This document shows positions 33,103-40,106 of a stretch of DNA of 40,106 nt, in pieces. Every line of letters starts with the position of its first letter. The stretch's first letter is position 1. The DNA lies in NCBI GenBank assembly GCA_015065885.1, contig SVPJ01000021.1:1-40106 (forward strand), read 5' to 3'. A model generated the notes under the pieces. That model saw nothing but the letters and a program-made list of their open reading frames with translations. It had not been told where the DNA came from and ran no database searches. The stretch comes from Oscillospiraceae bacterium. GTDB taxonomy: Bacteria > Bacillota > Clostridia > Oscillospirales > Acutalibacteraceae. The translations under genes were made by a program, and so were the position numbers.

Positions 33103-34431
33103 TTACTTCTTCAATACGTCACGCTGATAGATGGGGGCATAGGTTGCGCCGTCACGCGGCACGCACCCTGCCGTACTGCCCGCACGCATCAGCTCGGTGC
33201 ATTTACCGCAAGTGATGCAGCACTTCTTCGGGTCCATCGCCCCGTTTTGCAAAATATCCCGCGCAAAGGTCGGGTAGGCAAACGCCTCGCGACCAAAACC
33301 CGCCATATCGCACACGCCGCTTTCCACCGCACCTGCCGCGAGCGCGGGTGCAAACTGCCGCAAGTACGAATAACCCGAACCGATGACCGCAAGTTTCGGG
33401 AACGCACGGCGCACTTCGCCGACGCAATCCATCATACGCACCACCCCTTCCAACGGATGCTCGGGCGGCAAATACCCGCCCTTGTCGTACGGGCGGTTGA
33501 CGTGCGGATTGACGTACGGATTGCCGATGGTAAAGTCTAAGAGCGGCATACCGTACGTTTCGTGCAACAGCGACACCACCGCTTTCGCTTCGTCGAGTGC
33601 GGGAGTAAGTCCGCCCCCTTCGGCCACGCCAAACCCATACGGATACGGGAATCCGTCGTACAAATTGAGACGGGCAGTCAGCATCAGCGACGACGGCGCC
33701 GCCGCTTTCACCGCCTCCACCGTTTCGCGAAGCAGACGGGTGCGTCCCGCAAGATCCCCGCCGTACCGTCCTTCGCGCTCATACGCCGAAAGCAATTCAC
33801 TCATCAAATAGCGGTGACAGCACTTGATATCCACCGCATCAAACCCCGCCGCTGCCGCCAGGCGGGCGGTTTCGGCATAGTGCGCGGGAAGGGTCGCAAG
33901 ATAGTCGTCACTCACCACACGCGACGGGGCAATGGGGGTATCCTTTTCAAAAATCGGATTATTGTACGCGATCAACGGTGCAGGCGTGCCCTCAGGTTTC
34001 GAATACCGCCCCGAATGGGTCATCTGCAACACAATGAAGGGTGAAAACCCGTTTTCTTTGAGCGAGATCTCCCGCATCTCCTCCACCATGGCCTTATATT
34101 CGTCGAGATTATCGGCGGTCAGCATCCATTGCCGCGGGTTCGCACGCCCCTCGGGCACCACCGCCGTCGCCTCCGCCCAAACGAGCGCCGCCCCGCTCGT
34201 CGCAAAGCGGCGATATCGCCGCCGCGTCAGCTCGTCGGGTGCTCCGTCCGCCGTGCCGTCGCACCCTTCCATCGGTTGGATCGCCAAACGGTTTTGCAAG
34301 GTAACGCCGCCAAACGTCAGCGGGGCACCCAGCACCGCTGTGTTGTCCGAAAGCGGCAACGATCTACCCAACGCACACAACTCCGCCCGTACGTCCTCGA
34401 TCGTGGTATAGTGAAACTCTCTGTGCTCCAT
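33103..34431 (-). CDS. OYE-family NADH:flavin oxidoreductase with C-terminal Fe-S cysteines
   Basis: 442 residues from ATG 34431 behind AGGAGTG; a start seven codons upstream covers that site and is rejected. FMN-barrel motifs: 'LQNRLAIQPMEGCDG' near 45-60, 'IVLQMTHSGRYS' near 140, 'DAVDIKCCHRYLMSELLS' in place of the usual HxAHGYL. The C-terminus has 'CCITCGKCTELMRAGSTAGC', a four-Cys cluster as in 2,4-dienoyl-CoA-reductase-like enzymes, but without their second flavin domain, so it must receive electrons elsewhere. It probably reduces an activated C=C bond. First gene of the OYE-SDR-FAD operon; its promoter has TATGAT near 34465 without a good -35, fitting activation by the divergent AraC protein. 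Confidence 0.9.
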   Translation of the reverse strand: MEHREFHYTTIEDVRAELCALGRSLPLSDNTAVLGAPLTFGGVTLQNRLAIQPMEGCDGTADGAPDELTRRRYRRFATSGAALVWAEATAVVPEGRANPRQWMLTADNLDEYKAMVEEMREISLKENGFSPFIVLQMTHSGRYSKPEGTPAPLIAYNNPIFEKDTPIAPSRVVSDDYLATLPAHYAETARLAAAAGFDAVDIKCCHRYLMSELLSAYEREGRYGGDLAGRTRLLRETVEAVKAAAPSSLMLTARLNLYDGFPYPYGFGVAEGGGLTPALDEAKAVVSLLHETYGMPLLDFTIGNPYVNPHVNRPYDKGGYLPPEHPLEGVVRMMDCVGEVRRAFPKLAVIGSGYSYLRQFAPALAAGAVESGVCDMAGFGREAFAYPTFARDILQNGAMDPKKCCITCGKCTELMRAGSTAGCVPRDGATYAPIYQRDVLKK

Positions 34432-34612
34432 CTTGCACACTCCTATAGGCAAATTTCTTCGCTATTATCATACCACACCCCGCCCCGCCCGTGTCGGTAA
34501 GTTCTGCATAAAAATATGTAAAATCTGCTTTTTTTCGTCATTTCATCTTGCAAGCCAATAATATAAATGATAAGATAAATTTGACATTCTATAAAACGAG
34601 GGGCGGGATATT

Positions 34613-35434
34613 ATGTCGGAAGAACGTATCGTTTGCGTCTATTCGGATAACACCGATTCTACCGAACAGCATTTTCACAACACCCACGAACTGATCTACG
34701 TCAAAGAGGGACGCATTCGCATCCGCATCGGGAAAGAAACCTACGAAGCGGGGGCGCGCTCGCTCATCTTCATCAGTCGTCTGGAAGAACACAGCGTCAC
34801 CGTATTGGACACACCCTACCGCCGCTGGTGGATGCGTATCACCGCCGAACAACTTGCCACCGCCGTGGACGAGCCGCGCCTGCGGGCGGTGTTCGACCGC
34901 CGTCCCGACGATTTCTGCCATGTGTTCGACGTGAGTGATACCGCCGTCGAGATCGAGCATATCCTGCAATATATCGCCGCAGAAGATACCGCCCCCCGCT
35001 CGTTCAAACGGCATCGCATAGCGGCGTTGCTCCAACTGTTGCTCATCGCCTGCTACCGCATAAAACGCGAGCAATTCCCCCTCCCCGCCCACCGCGTGAG
35101 CGAAACGGTACTGCAAATACAGTCGTATCTCGACGCGCATTTCAGCGAAGAGATATTGCTTGAAACGCTGGCACGGGACTTTTTTCTCAGCCCCTCCTAC
35201 CTCTCCCACGCCTTTCGCGACTGGACGGGCTACAGCCCGAAACAGTATTTGGTACTCTGCCGACTGTCCTTCGCACGGGAACTGTTGCTCACCACCGAGC
35301 AAAGCGTGGCGCAAATTGCCGCACAGTGCGGGTTTGGTGACGTAAACAACTTTATCCGCACTTTCCGTAAACAGGTCGGTTGCACCCCCGCCGTCTACCG
35401 CCGTAACGCGGAACAGCAACTCTACGAATCGTAG
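34613..35434 (+). CDS. AraC-family transcriptional regulator (OYE/SDR/FAD operon)
   Basis: 273 residues from ATG behind GAGGGGCGGG. The N-terminal cupin sensor is clear ('TEQHFHNTHELIYVKEG', His pair near 20-24, 'YEAGARSLIFISRLEEHSV'). The C-terminal HTH pair is 'LLETLARDFFLSPSYLSHAF' and 'VAQIAAQCGFGDVNNFIRTF' with ending 'GCTPAVYRR'. It is divergent from the OYE gene across a 180-bp AT-rich gap and most likely activates that operon when the substrate is present. Confidence 0.92.
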   Translation: MSEERIVCVYSDNTDSTEQHFHNTHELIYVKEGRIRIRIGKETYEAGARSLIFISRLEEHSVTVLDTPYRRWWMRITAEQLATAVDEPRLRAVFDRRPDDFCHVFDVSDTAVEIEHILQYIAAEDTAPRSFKRHRIAALLQLLLIACYRIKREQFPLPAHRVSETVLQIQSYLDAHFSEEILLETLARDFFLSPSYLSHAFRDWTGYSPKQYLVLCRLSFARELLLTTEQSVAQIAAQCGFGDVNNFIRTFRKQVGCTPAVYRRNAEQQLYES

Positions 35435-35487
35435 AATTTCGCCATCAAAACCGTAAAATTCTACGCCTAATATCTCGCAAGTATAGG

Positions 35488-35517
35488 TTTACGAAACCCA
35501 CCCTTTTGCATTATAAT
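35488..35517 (+). promoter_or_regulatory. Promoter for the XRE-PfkB/isomerase/aldolase/epimerase operon
   Basis: TTTACG (35488-35493), 18-bp spacer, perfect TATAAT (35512-35517), giving a 5' leader of roughly 20 nt before ATG 35543. An imperfect CGTAGAATTT/AAATTCTACG inverted repeat at 35430-35465 lies just upstream and could be a weak terminator of the AraC gene or an operator. Confidence 0.72.
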
Positions 35518-35542
35518 GGAGTCAGAAAGGACGGGGATCATT

Positions 35543-37290
<1,748 letters not shown>

Positions 37291-37295
37291 TTGCT

Positions 37296-38132
37296 ATGTT
37301 AGTGAATTTGAACGACGTTTTGAAAGACGCCCAGAAAAACCATTACGGTGTCGGCTTGTTCAACACCACCGATACCGATATGCTCGAAGCCGCCATTTCC
37401 GCGGCGGAAGAACTGCGCTCCCCCATCGTCATCGGCACGGCGGAAGTGCTGTTGCCCCACGGTGAACTCAAACTCATCGCCCCGTCCATCATCGCGGCGG
37501 CAAAGCGTGCCTCCGTGCCGGTGGTGGTGCATTACGACCACGGCCTCACCTTCGACCGTTGCATCGAAGCCCTGAAACTCGGCTTCTCCAGCATCATGTT
37601 CGACGGCTCGGCAGGCGACCCTGCAAAGAATTTTGAAAACACCCGCGAAATGGTGAAGATCGCCCACGCGATGGGTGTCACGGTGGAAGGCGAGATCGGC
37701 CACGTCGGTCAAGCCGACACGGGCGACAACGAAACGTCCGATCAATACACCACCCCCGCCGAAGCGGTGGAATTCGTGCGCGAAACGGGCGTGGACGCGC
37801 TGGCAATCGCCATCGGCACGGCTCACGGCGCTTACAAATCCAAGCCGAAGCTGGATATTGAGCGCTTGAAAGAGATCCGCGCCGCACTCGATACCCCGCT
37901 GGTGCTGCACGGCGGTTCGGGTCTGTCGGACGACGATTTCCGCAACACCATCCGCGAAGGTATTGCGAAGGTCAACATCTTCACCGATCTGTGTGTCGCG
38001 GGCAACACCGCGATGGAGCAAGGTCTCAAAGAAGGTCTCGCCTATCTCGACATCCGCAACCGTAAGGTCGAACTCATCAAACAAACGGTGATGAACAAGA
38101 TCCGTCTGTTCGGCTCGGACGGTAAATATTAA
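37296..38132 (+). CDS. Class II (zinc) ketose-bisphosphate aldolase family
   Basis: 278 residues from ATG behind GAGGAG. Class II aldolase motifs are intact: 'VVHYDHGLTF' (Asp81, His82), 'VEGEIGHVG' (Glu131/133), 'AIGTAHGAY' (His177) and 'LVLHGGSGL' (His205), giving zinc site and phosphate loop. It splits a ketose phosphate to DHAP and an aldehyde. Fructose- or tagatose-bisphosphate is the textbook substrate; in an operon with a lyxose isomerase and single PfkB kinase, a ketose 1-phosphate such as D-xylulose 1-phosphate is an alternative. It starts five bases after the isomerase stop. Confidence 0.9.
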   Translation: MLVNLNDVLKDAQKNHYGVGLFNTTDTDMLEAAISAAEELRSPIVIGTAEVLLPHGELKLIAPSIIAAAKRASVPVVVHYDHGLTFDRCIEALKLGFSSIMFDGSAGDPAKNFENTREMVKIAHAMGVTVEGEIGHVGQADTGDNETSDQYTTPAEAVEFVRETGVDALAIAIGTAHGAYKSKPKLDIERLKEIRAALDTPLVLHGGSGLSDDDFRNTIREGIAKVNIFTDLCVAGNTAMEQGLKEGLAYLDIRNRKVELIKQTVMNKIRLFGSDGKY

Positions 38133-38145
38133 GGAGGGCGTACCC

Positions 38146-39024
38146 ATGCTGTACACCATCGAAAACGAACGCGTACAAGTGACAGTAAACTCGCTCGGTG
38201 CCGAACTTTGGTCGATCAAGACCAAGGCAGACAACTGCGAATACATCTGGCAGGGCGACGAGCGCTACTGGATGGGGCGTGCGTACAATCTCTTCCCCAT
38301 CTGCGGCCGCCTGTTTGAGGGGAAATACACCTACCAAGGCGAGACCTACGAAATGAAACTGCACGGCTTCCTCCGCAACGCCGAAACGCGCTTGGTGGAG
38401 CAGAGCGAAACCTCGCTCGCGTTTGAACTGACCGAAACTGCCGAAACGCTGGCACAGTACCCCTTCCGTTTCCGCATCGTGATCGGGTATGAATTGGAAG
38501 CGCAGACGGTGCATCACACCTTCACGGTGGAAAACACCGATACGAAAGACCTCATCTTTGCGGTCGGCGGCCACCCCGGCTTTAACGTGCCGCTCACAGA
38601 CGGCGAGACCTTCGAAGATTACTTCGTGGAGTTTGACAGCGACAAGCAGCCCCAGTTGGTGGTGATGAGCGACACCTGCTTTGACACAGGTTACCGCCGT
38701 CCCTTCCCGCTCGAAGACAGTTGCCGTCTGCCGCTTCGTCACGACCTCTTCAACGTGGACGCCATCTTCCTCACCTATATGAGCGACGGCATCACCCTGC
38801 GTTCCAAAAAGAGCGACAAGTTCGTGCATCTCTACTATCCCGATATGAACGCGCTGGGTCTGTGGCACAAGCCGCGCACCGATGCGCCGTACATCTGCAT
38901 CGAGCCGTGGTACAGCGTCCCGTCCTACGACGGCGAGGTGGACGACCTCGAGCAAAAGCAGTTGATGGTGCATCTCGCCCCCGACTGCGTGTACGAAAAC
39001 ACCTACAACATCACGGTAGGGTGA
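38146..39024 (+). CDS. Aldose 1-epimerase family protein (LacX-like mutarotase)
   Basis: 292 residues from ATG behind AAGGAGGG, 13 bp after the aldolase. The beta-rich galactose-mutarotase fold is indicated by 'GAELWSIK', 'YNLFPICGRL', 'KLHGFLRN' (His near 73) and 'VGGHPGFNVPL' (His near 147), with 'YICIEPWYSVPS' near the C-terminus supplying the catalytic Glu. It interconverts alpha and beta sugar anomers, which would feed the isomerase. Last gene of the operon, followed by a strong terminator. Confidence 0.9.
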   Translation: MLYTIENERVQVTVNSLGAELWSIKTKADNCEYIWQGDERYWMGRAYNLFPICGRLFEGKYTYQGETYEMKLHGFLRNAETRLVEQSETSLAFELTETAETLAQYPFRFRIVIGYELEAQTVHHTFTVENTDTKDLIFAVGGHPGFNVPLTDGETFEDYFVEFDSDKQPQLVVMSDTCFDTGYRRPFPLEDSCRLPLRHDLFNVDAIFLTYMSDGITLRSKKSDKFVHLYYPDMNALGLWHKPRTDAPYICIEPWYSVPSYDGEVDDLEQKQLMVHLAPDCVYENTYNITVG

Positions 39025-39045
39025 TCAATCAAACCCGGTATAACC

Positions 39046-39082
39046 AACAAGGGCAAGTGCTCCGAGCACTTGCCCTTGTTTT
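39046..39082 (+). terminator. Terminator of the isomerase/aldolase operon
   Basis: AACAAGGGCAAGTGCT/AGCACTTGCCCTTGTT, a 16-bp perfect stem with a three-base loop and TTTT after it. Confidence 0.93.
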
Positions 39083-39123
39083 CGGTTAGGATGAGCAGTG
39101 AACCCCGAACATCGTTTCTTATA

Positions 39124-39160
39124 AAAAAGAACTGCCGCAGCAGGAAACCTGCTGCGGCAG
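39124..39160 (-). terminator. Terminator of the right-edge surface protein gene
   Basis: CTGCCGCAGCAGG/CCTGCTGCGGCAG with loop TTT on the minus strand, then TTCTTTTTT. It lies 23 bp after the stop of the gene at 39184. Confidence 0.92.
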
Positions 39161-39183
39161 CCGTTGTCGGGAATTATGCCGTT

Positions 39184-40106
39184 TTAGCGAATCATCGCAC
39201 CGTTCGCGTCGAACGCGTAGTACCCCTTTGTCACCAAACCGTTGTGGTTCGAGACCAGGAAGCGGTCGTTGCTCACAACAACCTTGCCCTGCGCCTGCAC
39301 GTAGTACAGGTTGCCGTCCGCCGCTTCGACCAAGCCGAGGTAGCCGACGGTCAGACCGCTTTCGGTGTAGTAGTAGCCATTCTCTACCACATCCATCAGC
39401 ATCTTACCGTCGGTACCGAAGGAGTAGATACCCTTCTCCTTCAGACCGTTGGTGGTCACGATGGAGTAACGGCCGAGTTTCACTTCGCCGTTCTTCAGGA
39501 CGTAGTAGTAGTCGCCGTCCACTTCAACCAGTCCTGCGTAAGGCAGGCACTTGCCGTCTTCGCCGTAGTAGTAACCGTCGATCACAGCCGGCACGGTGTT
39601 CATCACACCGTTCTCGTCGAAGTAGTAGTAGCCGTTCGTGAACTGGGTGAACTCGTTGAAGCGGCTCGCGAAGTAGCGGCTGGTCACGACCTTACCCTGT
39701 TCCACAACGTAGTAGTAGTTGCCGTCTACGTTCACAAGACCGGCATACGGGACCGTCTTATCGTGTTCGTAGTACACGCCGCCATAGACACCATTCTTCT
39801 CGAAGACCATATGGCCATTCTCGTCGAAATAGTAGGTCGCCTTGGACTGAACGCGCTCGTCGAGTGCTTCGTAACCGTTGGTGTCCAAAATGGTGTAGCT
39901 GACATCCTTCAGGTACAGACCGTGGTCGTTGATGTAGTAGTACTCACCGTCGACCAGGATCAGGCCCTTGTAGGGAACACGCTTGCCGTCTTCACGGTAG
40001 TACCCGTTTTCGTCGATGACACCGGGAGCCAACGTCGGGATGACCGTACCCGCTTCGATGATCGCGCCGCACTTGTCGCACACGATATCGCCGGTATAAC
40101 CCGGTT
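39184..40106 (-). CDS. Surface protein with aromatic cell-wall-binding-type repeats, N-terminus cut by the window edge
   Basis: The frame is open from the right edge to a stop at 39184 (at least 306 residues); the first in-window GTG is inside the protein, so the true start lies outside. The beginning reads 'GYTGDIVCDKCGAIIEAGT', the same Cys-rich insert style as in the LRR protein. Then come about four repeats of some 70 residues, each with 'xGYYYxEDGK-x-PYAGLVEVDGDYYYV-x-GKVV' and Tyr/Gly-rich strands. Such repeats resemble glucan- and choline-binding modules that hold exported proteins on cell walls. The protein ends right after a repeat ('YYAFDANGAMIR'), as expected for C-terminal wall-binding arrays. 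Confidence 0.82.
   Translation of the reverse strand, partial: PGYTGDIVCDKCGAIIEAGTVIPTLAPGVIDENGYYREDGKRVPYKGLILVDGEYYYINDHGLYLKDVSYTILDTNGYEALDERVQSKATYYFDENGHMVFEKNGVYGGVYYEHDKTVPYAGLVNVDGNYYYVVEQGKVVTSRYFASRFNEFTQFTNGYYYFDENGVMNTVPAVIDGYYYGEDGKCLPYAGLVEVDGDYYYVLKNGEVKLGRYSIVTTNGLKEKGIYSFGTDGKMLMDVVENGYYYTESGLTVGYLGLVEAADGNLYYVQAQGKVVVSNDRFLVSNHNGLVTKGYYAFDANGAMIR

Overview
The window reads as a moderately GC-rich low-GC-Gram-positive (Firmicutes/Clostridia) chromosome, probably an uncultured gut member of the Oscillospirales. The grounds are purine-rich AGGAGG-type ribosome binding sites, sigma-A promoters with TTGNNN and TATAxT boxes, intrinsic terminators, BspA-like leucine-rich surface proteins, GPH sugar symporters, GH2 enzymes and AraC regulators. 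Taxonomy is inference; no rRNA or marker gene is present.

Layout: (1) 1-6067, minus: a giant secreted BspA-like leucine-rich-repeat protein, cut by the left edge, with a near-perfect 765-bp tandem duplication. (2) 6120-7788, minus: phosphodiesterase/EamA transporter pair with overlapping genes. (3) 7890-9871: tRNA-Leu(UAA), a structured tRNA-derived repeat, a MITE-like element and two unknown genes. (4) 9931-14268: SLC13/ArsB-type permease, MBL-fold hydrolase, Gfo/Idh/MocA oxidoreductase and PHP phosphatase. (5) 14927-21660: Na+-pump decarboxylase subunits beta and gamma behind a yybP-ykoY-type riboswitch with terminator, then a GH2 glycosidase, a GPH symporter and a divergent AraC regulator. 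The block is bracketed by inverted copies of a long hairpin-rich repeat (14562-14898 and 21779-22196). (6) 22357-27540: glycosidase plus a mannose-6-phosphate-isomerase-like cupin protein, divergent from an AraC regulator and SGNH esterase. (7) 27584-30036: remnant of a flavoprotein gene, a lipoprotein, and a secreted amidase behind a short leader ORF and terminator hairpin. (8) 30366-35434: OYE-type Fe-S flavoenzyme, SDR and FAD flavoprotein operon with a divergent AraC regulator. (9) 35543-39024: sugar operon of XRE-PfkB fusion kinase, D-lyxose isomerase, class II aldolase and aldose epimerase. (10) 39184-40106, minus: C-terminal part of a second surface protein with aromatic cell-wall-binding-type repeats.

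Together this is a catabolic accessory region. Local AraC or XRE regulators sit beside small sets of hydrolases, carriers and sugar or flavin enzymes, interspersed with non-coding repeats. The most unusual signals are one intact and two truncated copies of the same riboswitch leader. The two broken copies end at the same octamer, GGCAAACG, and one is fused directly to the last 47 codons of a flavoprotein whose intact paralogue lies 3 kb away. Other points are the leader ORF/terminator before the amidase, the regulator-kinase fusion, and the folded tRNA-derived repeat after tRNA-Leu.
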